Assembly: GCF_008831285.2 (NCBI RefSeq)
Contig: NC_045138.2
Coordinates: 14,334,571-14,398,570 of the forward strand
Direction of reading: 5' to 3'
From: Nymphaea colorata
Taxonomy: Eukaryota; Streptophyta; Magnoliopsida; Nymphaeales; Nymphaeaceae
Length of the DNA: 64,000 nt
Shown: positions 11,800-23,120 of the stretch, piece by piece
Layout of the letters: the number at the start of each line of letters is the position of its first letter
How positions within the stretch are numbered: the stretch's first letter is position 1
Notes under the pieces: model-generated
Told to the model about the DNA's origin: nothing
Database searches by the model: none
Seen by the model: the letters and a program-made list of their open reading frames with translations, nothing else
Translations under genes and position numbers: made by a program

Positions 11800-13980
11800 T
11801 CAACCAGGACTTACAGCAAATTGATCATGACAACTACAAATTTTTCTCATCAACACCCAAGTAGCTCTCATGGCATCAGGGTGGCCCCTTTGGCCTCCTT
11901 GTGTCATAATCCGCTTCAGGATCATGAAAGAAATTTCATCTGGCTCACATCCTTGAATTGACATTTCGACTAATAGCAAGAACACCTGCCAAAATTTTCT
12001 TCTTCTCAGTAAGGCATCTAGCAATATGTTGTATATAACAATACTAGGATATATCTCCTTCTCTTTCATCTGGCAGCAAAGCTTCATGGCAGCAGATATA
12101 CTTCCCTCCTTGCAAAGGCTGTAAATAAGGGAACCATATGTAACAGCATCTGGCACAAGACCAGAGTCATAAATATCATTTAGAAGCTTTGCCACTAAAA
12201 GGTTTTTTTTCTCCTTTGCAGCTGCATGGATGAGAATGTTGTAAGAAACAATGTCAGGGAACATGCTATCGAAACGTTTGATGTCCATGAAGAACTTATA
12301 AGCATTTCTAACCAAACCTTTCTCGCAAAGACTGTGAAGAAGAACATTATACGTAACAATGCCAGGAGCAAGGCCTCCGCTGGCCATGGACTTCAAGAGC
12401 TTAAAACATTCTGAGTACTTGTCCTCCAAACAAAAGTACTGAATCAGACAAGTATAACTTATTGCATCAAGCTTGTAGCCTTTGACTTCCATGACATGCA
12501 AGACTCTTCGAATCAATGACGAATCCTTCTGCTTGCATGAAGCAGAGAGCATTGTATTGCAAGAAACCATGTCAGGTCCACTACCCATGTGCTCAAACAG
12601 AGAGAAAAGTTCACATGCTTCTTGAAGATAACCCCCCTTGCAAAGCCCATTAATTATTGTATTATATGTACAAGCCGTTGGGAGAAAACCATTTTCTTTC
12701 ATTTTTGATGCTTGAGACAGAGCTTCTTCCAAGAGCCCTTCATGACACAGACAATCAAAATAAATGTTCCACAAGACAACATCAACCACACTGCCCATAG
12801 CTGAAACACTGCGCAGAAGCTTAATGGCAGAATCAGCTTGGCCAGCATCAACAAGAGCACCAACCAAAGCACTAAGCGTGAATGCATCAATTGGACACCT
12901 CTTTGCATCCATAACCCGTAACAATTCACAGGCATCCACAATCCTTCCCTGCCGACATGATTCACGAATAATTACATTATATGTGATGGAATCTGGTTCA
13001 CATTTCTGCTGTTCCATCTTACCCAAAATAGTGAACGCCTTTTCTAATTTCCCATGCTCACACAGAAATTTAATCAGCGCCGTGTAGCTCACCACATTAG
13101 GCTGATGCCCGTCAAGCACCATGTGATTCAAAACCCAATTAGCATCTTCCCACAACCCTTCTCTGCAGAAACCATGTATCAATGCCGTATACGAGTACAC
13201 ATTACTCGTGTAACCCTTCTTCCGCAAGCAAGCAAACAGCGCCAGAGCATTAGCATTCATTCCAGATTTGCAGAATCCATCAATTATAGGATTGTAAGAA
13301 TACAGGTTGGGGTAAAATCCTTTCTCGAGAAGTATGCAGAACAATGAAAATGCTTCCCTAATGCAAGCACAGCGAATCAGCCTAAGGATCAAAAGATTCA
13401 CACTAGGTGGAGTCGGAATGTATCCCCACTTCAACATCATCTCTACTACAGTAACAGAGGCGACCAAATCATCCACTACAAGCAATTTCCTCAACACCAC
13501 CATCAAACAAGTAAAAGAAGGCAAAAGCCCGTTTTCATACATATCGCAAACAACCCGAAAAGCGTCGTTATAAAGCCCCAACTTGACGAAGCCATTAGTG
13601 AGTATGTTGTACGTAGAGGCGTTCCATGAGAAGCCCGACTGCCTAATTTCACTAAGAACTACGGAAACATGATCCAACGAAACGTTCCTCGCTTTCAAGT
13701 AGTGGTACAGAAGATGATTGTAGTCGAGAATGGTGGGCTTACCTCTGATTTTTCTCATGTAATTCAAGGCTTTTAGGGCGTCGGCGGGGCACCCATTGGA
13801 GGCGTAAAATTGAACCTCCAGCTGCAGGAATCTGAGAAAGCTGGCATTTTGGGGCCCCTCCGCCGGCGATTCTTCAGGGAGATTCAGGGCTTCAAGAGCA
13901 GATGAGCGGAGGAATCGAGAGACAGGGCGGAACGCGGGGAGCTTCTTTTGGATGCCAAGCGCATGACTCTTACAAAGCAT
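11800..13980 (-). CDS. P-class pentatricopeptide repeat (PPR) protein
   Basis: Intronless, 726 aa, ATG at 13980 and TGA at 11802-11800. PPR proteins bind organellar RNA in a sequence-specific way and act in splicing, stabilisation or translation of mitochondrial or plastid transcripts. The N-terminus (about 1-45) is basic and Ser/Ala/Leu-rich with almost no early acidic residues, fitting an organelle transit peptide. An atypical first repeat at about 84-120 is followed by 35-residue motifs tiled almost without gaps: 121, 156, 191, 226, 261, 296, 331, 366, 401, 436, 471, 506, 541 (36 aa), 577, 612 and 647, with a partial one from 682. Repeats from 226 on match the VxxYNxLIxxxCKxG...PD consensus best. 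No E, E+ or DYW editing domain and no SMR domain follow, so this is a pure P-class protein. The ORFs on the opposite strand here are shadows. Confidence 0.95.
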   Translation of the reverse strand: MLCKSHALGIQKKLPAFRPVSRFLRSSALEALNLPEESPAEGPQNASFLRFLQLEVQFYASNGCPADALKALNYMRKIRGKPTILDYNHLLYHYLKARNVSLDHVSVVLSEIRQSGFSWNASTYNILTNGFVKLGLYNDAFRVVCDMYENGLLPSFTCLMVVLRKLLVVDDLVASVTVVEMMLKWGYIPTPPSVNLLILRLIRCACIREAFSLFCILLEKGFYPNLYSYNPIIDGFCKSGMNANALALFACLRKKGYTSNVYSYTALIHGFCREGLWEDANWVLNHMVLDGHQPNVVSYTALIKFLCEHGKLEKAFTILGKMEQQKCEPDSITYNVIIRESCRQGRIVDACELLRVMDAKRCPIDAFTLSALVGALVDAGQADSAIKLLRSVSAMGSVVDVVLWNIYFDCLCHEGLLEEALSQASKMKENGFLPTACTYNTIINGLCKGGYLQEACELFSLFEHMGSGPDMVSCNTMLSASCKQKDSSLIRRVLHVMEVKGYKLDAISYTCLIQYFCLEDKYSECFKLLKSMASGGLAPGIVTYNVLLHSLCEKGLVRNAYKFFMDIKRFDSMFPDIVSYNILIHAAAKEKKNLLVAKLLNDIYDSGLVPDAVTYGSLIYSLCKEGSISAAMKLCCQMKEKEIYPSIVIYNILLDALLRRRKFWQVFLLLVEMSIQGCEPDEISFMILKRIMTQGGQRGHPDAMRATWVLMRKICSCHDQFAVSPG

Positions 13981-14029
13981 CGAGGTGCAGCGAAACCTTC
14001 CCCGTTCATCGGAAAAGAAAAAAAAACCC

Positions 14030-14046
14030 TTAAAACCCTAAACCCA
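14030..14046. promoter_or_regulatory. telo-box upstream of the PPR gene
   Basis: About 50-65 bp upstream of the PPR start codon the plus strand reads AAACCCTAAACCC, two tandem copies of the plant telo-box core. This motif is common in the 5' regions of plant genes for translation and organelle biogenesis. Function is inferred from motif and position only. Confidence 0.5.
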
Positions 14047-14049
14047 GGA

Positions 14050-17000
14050 CGGCCATTTTAGCTCAGAGCTGAAGCTCAAGGCTTCTGCCTCCACGTTGAA
14101 CAGCGGACAACGGGTCAGATGCATATGGATTGGATGATCCGAATTAAGAACCAAAGAACATAGATAGACTCATAGAGATCCTAATCCAGGTTGTAGTTGG
14201 AATTAGATAAGCGAACGAAGAACAGTTGGATCTGGGTGCCCAACCATTCTGTATAGAATGCTGGAATGAATGACAAATATCAACGGTTGAAAACAGGAAC
14301 CCTAAAGTAGGAACTAAAGATTTAGGAAGAACACTGGAAAGAACGATAACGATCAACAGTTGGAAACAGGAGCCGTATATAGGAACTAAAGATTTGCAAT
14401 GGGCAGGAAAGCTGGGGACGGAGTTCAGATGCAAACTGATTCTGACTAAAGATCGAGCATATAAATGCTTGATTTTCAACCCGAATTTGACTGCGAACCA
14501 GTTAGATTAGACCCAATGACACTTGGACCTAACCAAATCTAAATATCGCTCTCTCTCTCTCTCTCTCTACAATCTTCAACTTTTCCTCATGTAAGATTTG
14601 GTTTGTTTATAAAACCATACCCAGTAATGTTATAGCTCAAGATCATACTTAGAGAATCAGAGTGAGTTCGATTGACGAACCATATCACACGGATAAACCG
14701 GCGATCGATGTCCAAGATTGTCCAGCGGATCTTCTCATATGTAGCGATCCACACAGCCTTCCAAACATCAATCTATCTACACGTCAACCTGTAAGTTCAC
14801 ATACCCAACAAGGAACAGAATGGCTTTTTCCCAAGTCTGATACAAGCAATCGGAATTAGGCAATTCCAGTGTTCTTGGAACCATCTTTAGAATCGTAAGT
14901 CTGGCCTGAGATCCAGTATTCAATGGATTGGGCGAAAATATTTGTTCTCCTGAAAATCATATAATCGTGTGGGCTTTTGCCCTTCAACTACATTTTTCTT
15001 CCTTGTATGAGCACGCAGGGATGGATTTACAAATTTGTGGAACCATGTCCCGAGGAAACAGAAAGGAACAGTTAGCAGAATATATGAATATGGAGATCAT
15101 GTCTAAATTTGTACAGATGGCTGTAGAATACCAAAATGATTACAGTAGACTCTGCAGGAGCACAATCCATACTTGAAATTATGGAAACTATTTTGGTCTC
15201 TCAAAACGACCTCACGTTTATCGACTCGTGATACAATCTGCATGAAAGACACAGGTTTCGTTATCACTTTGGCTGCTAAATGAAGATACGTTTTTACATT
15301 AGCACCATATTGCTAGTCATTGATTGATAAATTCTTAAGGTGACTGATGTCATCATAAATGCATCAATCCTGACAATCTTCCTCATTATACAAACCAAAT
15401 TTTAAATTGGCCATGGCGAGGAAGAACGTTTGAACAAATTCTCAAAGAACCAATGAAAATCAGGTCCCTCATTCTTTTGTTCAATTATATGGATCCATAC
15501 GTTTTCCCAATCAGGCCTGCTGGGTGTACTGATGATGGTACACTGACGAGCGAATAAATAACATTGACGGCTTCAACTGATAAAACTGGAAAAACAGTAT
15601 TTCCCAGTTTGGCAGGGGTGCTCAAGCGTCTCTTTCTGCAGATTTCTGTGATAAACCATGGAAGGCTGTATTTAATAAATTAATTTGGAAGACATAAGAC
15701 TCTCCGTTCCGTGCGTTCCTCTGTTCACTGTTTGCATGCTTTTCTTTGAATTTGGAACACCTTAGTACTGTAGTTCTTGCACCGAACAGTGAAACAGACA
15801 TGCTTCAAGTCAATCAATGGCACATGATCCTAACCCTATATGGGCAAGCACATGGACCTCCTATTGGAGAACAAGGCTAAGAAAAAGATACTCTCCAAAA
15901 CGTTAGCTGCTTTATCCCATCAAGAAATTCAATCCGTTTAAAGGATGCAGCGGTACCATGTTGGTCAAGAACGATGCACTGAACACATCCCCCACTTTCG
16001 TCCTTCAATTATTGAAGAGCGCACGTACGGTCAATGCAGATAAGAGTGGAAATGAGAAGTGATGTTGGATGTGACATAGTATTCCAATATTATTGTTCAA
16101 AGAGAGAACCGGAGGGACCGTGAGGTCTCAAAATTCGCGATCAAGAATAACGCCACTGTTCTGGTTTGATGACTGACTTTGAAATTTAGAATCATGTCTT
16201 ATATTTAAAGTGAAGGCATTGAAAAGCCATTCAAGGCGTCTGAAATTTTTCACCTTGCAGCAGATCAGTCAGTGGGTTTAGTAAGGCATATGTAGTTGAC
16301 GCATTATGCAGTTTGCCCTGGTCACTGAGAGATGCAGAAACGAAGCACAGATTAAGCCTATGAATGCATCTGCAGTGCCCTCCCCACGTCGCAGACAAGA
16401 TGTAGAAAGGCTGGCCATTTGGATTCCACATCCATACAGACGTTATTATGTATCATTCAATGCGTTCTACACATTATTACATTAACAACTGGATTGTGCT
16501 ATGCTCGACTTGTTCACAGTTTGGCGAGTGGTTGTTCTGTGGCATTGCATGGGTCTATTGCTTCAATGACACATTCTCCTCTAAATAACGAGCATAGTTA
16601 AGGATAAAACTTGTACAACAATGACTTGCGTCGGGCTTCTGTGTGGAAGCTATTCATTGAAATATGTACAGTAATTTTCATCATTAATGTAGGTGTATAT
16701 GAAAGACAATCACATGGTTTTGATGTGGTATCGAAAACGTTGCACTGAAAGGGCTGAACACCTTCCCCAATGTAGTGTGTTTTGAAAACTGTAGTCTCTA
16801 AACAATGTTGAGGTTGTGATTTTCACATGAAAACCAACAAAGCAAGCTCCCAACAAGAACCAAGATGAGCTCCATATATACGGCTCTTCCACCATCTTAA
16901 AAACAACTTCTAGGACCAGATCCATAGCGTTGGGAAAGAGCCACCCCCCCTACAGTGCCCCTTCCCCAACCCCACACCGAATAACGTATCCTGAGGTCAA

Positions 17001-19110
17001 AGACAACTCTTTCACTCGATGTCATGCAGCACTATTTACTTAACAGAAATCATGTTTTGAATTGCGTTACCATCTTCCGATCACCATGTTTGTGATGCAT
17101 TGTGAACTATGAGACTCGGCAAACCTTTTTTTTTTCTTCTTCTTCTTCCATCTGCCTGTTAAACGACCACTTAAGGAGCAGGTCCTTTAACTGATCTGAA
17201 CTTCGTATGTCTCTTGTTGTCAGTGAAAAAAAGAACAGAGCATATGAAAGATGAGAGAATGGCAACTGCACCTTTCACTTTTTCACTCTGCTAAACGTGA
17301 GAAAGTTTCCAATAATCACATGGCGTCGCAGAGGTGTGTCACCTTGACTTGTGGACAAGCCCTTGAACTGCTAGTCATTTTTTACTGACTGAATGAAAGG
17401 CATCAGTTTTGCCATCCACTCATGCATCTCCTTTTCTTATTTTGGTCAAGCAAACTGCATCAAAATATCTCTTATTGAAGGCACAAATAATTGCTCGTGA
17501 AAACTAGTGGATGCTCAGTATAGAACCAAATACCCTTTTTTTTTGCTTTTTTTTTTAATTTCTCATAGCTGTGGGTGACCCAAGTACTTATGCTTTTTTT
17601 CCACTCTGAGTAAGTTTGGGCTTTCCAAACCAAGATCTTGGATCTGAGTCAGTCCCTTTTGCGCCTATGCCTTTGTAGTGGGATTGTCCTTTTGATCCTT
17701 TATTCCATTCCTGCACCACAAGAAGCAAAGTTCCTTGGGAACTTGCAAACTCGGGAAGGTTCCGTGAGAACCCTCCCCATACCTCCACCACCCTCTTGAG
17801 CCTCATGCTTGCGTTGCTTAGAAGAAATTTGGAAATTGGCATAGTTTCCAAATTTATTAAAGAAAAAATGCTTTACAGTACAAGTTGGTGGCAGGCAAAA
17901 GAATGGGCTTTTTGCTCTTGTTTTCTTTGTTATTTTTCTCTTTTGCCGCTTTTACCCTTTTCCTAAAACACTCATCCTTAGGGCTAGAAATTCAGTAAGA
18001 TATTCTGTACTTATTAGAAACAATATTTGTTACGTTTTACAAGGTTTAGCTTGTCTGAGTTACCAAGTTTCTGCCGCAGAAACTGATGAACGTTTAAAAC
18101 TTTGAAAATTCGTAGGACAACTTGGATGATGAGAAATTAACGTTTTGAACTTTTGTCACTATATTATGGTTAAAGTCTGTGTCATGCATCTACTCGACAT
18201 GAACCTGGTTGCAAGGTTGTGGACATAAAGAGCATCGAATCAAATTTGTGTTTCTGAGTTGGCATAATTCTTACTCGATTATTGATCTACTTGGCTGAAT
18301 TCAGCGTCGTTCTCTAGCTTTAATGTATCTCCAACTTATGTGGGTCAGGTTTTATATCCTGTTGTTTAAATCCATACTGTGAGTTCATGAGGATCTTGCT
18401 GGGTTGGATGCCTAACGCTGACAGACCTAGCTCCAAGTAGGATGAGCATTTGGAATTAAAAGCAACACACTTTGATGTTATGGAATATAATATATGATAT
18501 ATTTGTTTCTTTGCCTTGGCGAGAATATTGTCCAAGTATTGATATGCAAAGATGCCATGATCTGCAAAACGCTTTCTGCTCTAACAGAAGAATTACTTGC
18601 GCACCGAATGAAACATGATAGCCAGGTTTATTAAAATCGGTTTCCATTGTGAGAGGATCTATAACGAAATCTTGACGAGAATTTCTCTGGGGGAGTAGAT
18701 TTTGTTCCTAATTCTATGCAACGGCATGATGCTCTGATTTTCTTAGTTTGGGACTGTCATTTTCTCTGAAAACTGTCAAAATATGCGCTTAGAACGATGC
18801 TTTCAACTCAAGCTAAAATCAAATTCAGATAACAAAGTGGCGTGCCTCTGTGCTGAGTAAGAAATAAACAGCTTTTGTGTCGAAATGGTTAGATGGGATA
18901 CCGTAAAAAATAGTTCTGTGAGATGCTAACCTGTATCAGGTAGTGCAAAAATAAGTGGTGCTCATTGAGGTTAGCTGTAAGAAGTGGTTTATAAATGACA
19001 CTTCCGTGGATTCTTGAAATTTTGGAGACTCTGGTGATCTCTTGAGCCAGAGTCTAGACCAAAGGTGGATAGCTATTGGAAACAGCAAATATTTAATTTA
19101 ATCATTCACA
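14050..19110. other. intergenic between the PPR and TFL1-like genes
   Basis: No supportable gene. Two 42-bp similar segments lie at 14281 and 14354 (about 73 bp apart). (CT)n at 14546-14568, poly-T near 17126 and 17536-17556. A minus-strand 84-codon frame from an ATG at 17842 to 17588 has no recognisable domain. The last few kilobases are the presumed upstream region of the TFL1-like gene. Confidence 0.6.
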
Positions 19111-19113
19111 ACT

Positions 19114-19118
<5 letters not shown>

Positions 19119-19150
<32 letters not shown>
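19119..19150. repeat. (GA)16 tract upstream of the TFL1-like gene
   Basis: Uninterrupted GA dinucleotide run ending about 160 bp upstream of the TFL1-like ATG and about 50 bp upstream of a TATA-like element. GA repeats are binding sites for plant BBR/BPC proteins, so this may be regulatory; it may equally be a neutral microsatellite. Confidence 0.85.
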
Positions 19151-19155
<5 letters not shown>

Positions 19156-19199
19156 CTGTGGGTGGTACATGCATTCCAAAAAGCAACAATAGGACAGTT

Positions 19200-19206
19200 T
19201 ATAAAT
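19200..19206 (+). promoter_or_regulatory. probable TATA box of the TFL1-like gene
   Basis: TATAAAT lies 107 bp upstream of the ATG. A start site about 30 bp downstream would give an 80-nt leader, normal for this family. No other TATA-like element lies closer to the start codon. Confidence 0.45.
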
Positions 19207-19312
19207 GCAGGTTGGTTGCGGGCCTGCGGCTTCATCCAACAAAGAAATCCCACTCCCAGGCAACAGCTGAAGAGTTTGACAAAAACCTTATCCTTCTCAC
19301 TTCTTTTCATCG

Positions 19313-20482
19313 ATGGCTAGATCCTTTGAGCCTCTTGTACTTGGAAGGGTTGTAGGAGAAGTGCTCGAAGACTTCATTCCCAGCATCAAGATGAGTGTAG
19401 TTTACAATTCTAATAAGCAGGTCTGCAATGGACATGAGTTCATGCCCTCTGCAGTAGCATTTAAACCAAAGGTAGAAGTTAATGGAGGTGACCTGAGGTC
19501 CTTCTTCACAATGGTAATGCTTTTCTCGCTATTATTCATTTACTTGATATATCGTAAGTACATATTCTTTTGGATTAATCGTGAACCAACTATGAACTCT
19601 GGACTAACCAACGTTGCTGATCTCTCTAACAGATCATGACAGACCCTGATGTGCCAGGCCCTAGTGACCCATATTTGAGAGAGCATCTTCATTGGTAATT
19701 TCACTTTCTCCTCTAAGCTTCTAGCATCTACTTTTCCTTATCATTTTGCTCATGACGATGGGCAGCACTTACTTGAGATGATCAGTAATGATTTTCTAAT
19801 GCATTATTACCGACCAAGAAACTGAGTCATTTCTTTGGCCTTTTTCGGATGAAGTCATACCTTGATACCAAGATTAGACATGCATAAACTCGAATAAGAA
19901 AGTCTTTCTACTGCTTCAGCCTTGTGGCTGAACATACACACACTAAATTTGCGCATACTTAAATTTCAAATACATAAAACTGACATCTAGCAGGACATGC
20001 GAGGTCGTTGTCTGTCTGTCTTCTCGTTTTGCAGTTGCGACTTCTTTATGTGACTAAAATGATTAAAAAATCATTGTATACACCTTTCACTTATTTCTCT
20101 ATATCACTTGGATTCTGATTAGTTACCTGTTGAATGGTTATAGGCTGGTGACCGACATACCAGGCACAACAGACGTATCATTTGGTGAGATTCATATTTG
20201 TTTAACCCTTTCAGGATGTCTTTAACTTTCTGAGATGGTTACTGACAACCGATGGGGCCTTTGGCAGGAAAAGAACTAGCGGCTTATGAGTCACCAAGGC
20301 CAAATATTGGCATACACAGGTTTGTGTTTGTCCTGTTCAAGCAGAAAAGGAGGCAGTGTGTTTGCTCGCCTTCATCAAGGGACCACTTCAACACCAAGAG
20401 GTTTGCACAGGAGAATGAGCTTGGCCTTCCCGTTGCTGCTGTCTACTTCAATGCACAGAGAGAAACTGCAGCAAGAAGGCGC

Positions 20483-20485
<3 letters not shown>
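19313..20485 (+). CDS. TFL1/CEN-type PEBP protein, flowering repressor class
   Basis: Complete PEBP gene, 173 aa, with the standard FT/TFL1 four-exon layout: 19313-19513 (201 nt), 19633-19694 (62 nt), 20144-20184 (41 nt) and 20268-20485 (218 nt); the 62- and 41-nt middle exons are the family hallmark. Introns are 119, 449 and 83 nt, all GT-AG. Conserved blocks are GGDLRSFFT (59-66), DPDVP (71-75), EHLHW (84-88), GIHR (116-119) and [16 protein letters not shown] at the C-terminus. Two residues separate activators from repressors: FT has Tyr85 and Gln140, TFL1 has His and Asp. This protein has His85 and Asp140, so it should act like TFL1/CENTRORADIALIS, keeping meristems indeterminate through FD/14-3-3 complexes. 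The external loop carries Cys132 and Cys134 where I would expect other residues. I cannot separate the TFL1, CEN and BFT subclades by eye. Confidence 0.95.
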
Positions 20486-20548
<63 letters not shown>

Positions 20549-20615
20549 TAGAGAGAGCGAGAGGTATGGGGTCTTAGCTGGTGTGGGAAACAACAAATAA
20601 ATCTGCAAGAGATGG

Positions 20616-20686
<71 letters not shown>

Positions 20687-20765
20687 GAAAGAAAGAGAGA
20701 AGAGAGATGTGGTGGTGCCTTAGCTAGTGCAGGAAACAAGTAATAAATCTGCAAGATGTCGCAGT
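20486..20765 (+). repeat. duplicated 3' flank of the TFL1-like gene with GA/TA tracts and two AATAAA
   Basis: Starting right after the TAG stop there is (GA)n at 20488-20543 with imperfect GA to 20563, then a block containing TTAGCTGGTG and AATAAATCTGCAAGA, then (TA)n at 20618-20654. The arrangement is then repeated: (GA)n at 20654-20707 followed by a diverged copy of the block (TTAGCTAGTG, AATAAATCTGCAAGA) ending near 20765. Each copy carries an AATAAA hexamer (20596-20601 and 20742-20747), 146 bp apart. Both lie where the 3' UTR should be, so they are plausible alternative poly(A) signals. Confidence 0.8.
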
Positions 20766-21543
20766 AGTGTATGGACGAGGAACGTCCCTCCCCATGGATT
20801 TGTGTATCGTGAAGTTGGGGCTTGTGAACGTGTGGATTTTATTCAAGGATCACATGGGTCTTTGTTTTTTTTTATGTCATGAGGAAAATTGTAGTGGGCT
20901 TCTCTGCAGTTACTATGGGAATCCTCATGGCCTTTTCTGGTTGGTCTGTTCTACTTTCTCTGTACTGAAATGAAACCTTTTGTCACAACTTGGTTATTTC
21001 AGGTACTACTTCCCCTGCCACTTCTTCCCTTTTCAGTAGAAAAAATGTACTAACATGCAACGCCATCCCGCTCTTGCATATCGATTTTGTTGTTTCTTGC
21101 TTTCCTTTTCTGATATGAAGAAGTGGCAGTGTAAACACTGAGAACAGTTTCCATGAGTTCCATGTCTGAATTCTTTGGTTGTACGAGAAGCAAGGAACTT
21201 TAGTACCAATTGCACCAAAAAGAAGTGCCATAGTTGGGGTGCAAATGGTTCGGGTTGGATTTCCGAGTTTCCCTCTGCTGTACTTCCAATCAAAACCAAA
21301 TTCCTATTAGCTGATCTAAGTCTGAGTATTTGCAACATTAGCTAAAAGTCTCTAGGGACTGGCTTGAGTCACTTTTAGAAACCCTGCAGTGGATCTGAAA
21401 TTGGTTATTGGCTCAAGGACGCATGGTATTGGAAGCAGACTGGTAGTACTATCATAGATTAAGGGTCTTAGCCTCATAGTTTTACCATCTTGAGTCAGTC
21501 TGCGATCTGTTTGTTTCCAGCCTCTCAGTTTCTTCCTGTCAAT

Positions 21544-21545
<2 letters not shown>

Positions 21546-21615
<70 letters not shown>
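21546..21615. repeat. (TA)n, about 70 bp
   Basis: Uninterrupted TA dinucleotide microsatellite. Confidence 0.95.
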
Positions 21616-21621
<6 letters not shown>

Positions 21622-21998
21622 GTTACGAAACTTCCTCCAACTTAGTGAAGGTTAAAAGTAATCAAGCTGTGGGTATTCGCGCTCATGTGCCTGTGTGCAT
21701 GCACGTGCAAGGACAAGTATCTCCAACAAGATTCACTTCCTAAAGGGCATAAACACTTTGAGACAACATGGTTGAATGTCTGTTGCCCAATTCCAAACCT
21801 GCTGATGAGGTTACCTTTTTGGTCATGGTTTTTTAATTTCAGGAGCTTTTTGTGCGGTACGATCCAACATCATTCTATTGCACTAAGAAAATGGTTTGAG
21901 TTTGATCTCAGATAATTAACTTCAACTAAAAAGTAGCCATAATTTTGTCTTCTGAATCTACTCAGAAGATAAACTGTTTACATGATGATCATATATAC

Positions 21999-22000
<2 letters not shown>

Positions 22001-22058
<58 letters not shown>
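22001..22058. repeat. (AG)n, about 58 bp
   Basis: Uninterrupted AG dinucleotide microsatellite. Confidence 0.95.
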
Positions 22059-22059
<1 letters not shown>

Positions 22060-22880
22060 AATCGGATTATGACTTCTGTAATACTCTGACCATTTTCAAC
22101 AGAAATTAACCATGATGATTTGCGAGAATCAACATTTGGGTTGCTTAATTATGGTGTGTAGTAGTAGCTGTTCTAAACATTAAACAAGAAGCCGACCCAA
22201 GTTGGGCATCATAAATAGTGAAGAGCCCCGAGAATCGACACGAAAACCAGAAGGGTTCAAGCATATATTTATCTGCACCGGAACGTTTCTTCAGTTGAGG
22301 ATGTCGATCAAATCTAGGTGTTCACTAGATTCAATGCAGTAAAAAAGTTTGTAGTAGTCTCCATCATTTAGCTGCATGGCCCGGTTACATCTAGCCAAGT
22401 GCTAGATTCTGTGAACGGATGAATTTTTCTGGTCTGCAAAAGCTGCTTCCAGATCATATTCCAGAAATTTCATTCGCAGAAGCAGGACTATGGTTTACTT
22501 CTGCAATATCTGATTTAAAAAGAAGAAAACGAATTGCAAAAAAATTGTCTCCGAGAGAATCTGGAGCCCAAAGGCTGCTGCTTTATTATTTTACTGAAAC
22601 AAATACAGACGCTTTGATGGTAACATAACAGGATTTGTCAACATTGTTCCTTCTAAAAGATGCAAATCATGAATTATTGGTCAATAGAACAAGAGAAGTA
22701 GAACTTCTTCTCTGTAAGTTTCGCAGTGTGCAATCATGCATCGCTCTTGCAAAATACGAATTAACTGCAATCGGTTTATTCCTCAACAGTGTATAGTAAC
22801 CACATCGATGGTTGTGACAGGTTCTGAATCAAATGGAAACCTCCACCGATTTTGCTTGTATTCCTACTCGACAGTCCAGA

Positions 22881-23120
22881 AGAATAGTGTCATGGAATTT
22901 AACTGACAATTGGACTTTCTTAAGCTTGCCAACCCGACTAGCTACACCATTTCCCTTAGAGCAACGCAATTGTTAGATGGACAGTTTAGTGCTTTAGAGC
23001 CCAAAGAAGAATAGCAACATAAAAATTTAACTGACTATTGGATTTTCATCAGCCTTCAAACCCGATCAGCTACACCATGCCCTTTAAGCAACCCAATTGC
23101 TAGATGAAAGTTTAGTTTTT
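22881..23120. repeat. diverged tandem duplication, period about 127 bp
   Basis: AGAATAG...TTTAACTGAC...AACCCGA...AGCTACACCAT...CAATTG.TAGATG occurs from 22881 and again from 23008 with scattered substitutions and small indels. Confidence 0.75.

Noticed and set aside
12226-13573. Plus-strand ORFs of 60-107 codons within the PPR gene
   Set aside because: Shadows of a clear 726-codon gene on the minus strand.
20375-20754. Minus-strand ORFs reading long Ser-Leu and Ile-Tyr runs
   Set aside because: They are translations of the GA and TA microsatellites after the TFL1-like gene and overlap its last exon.
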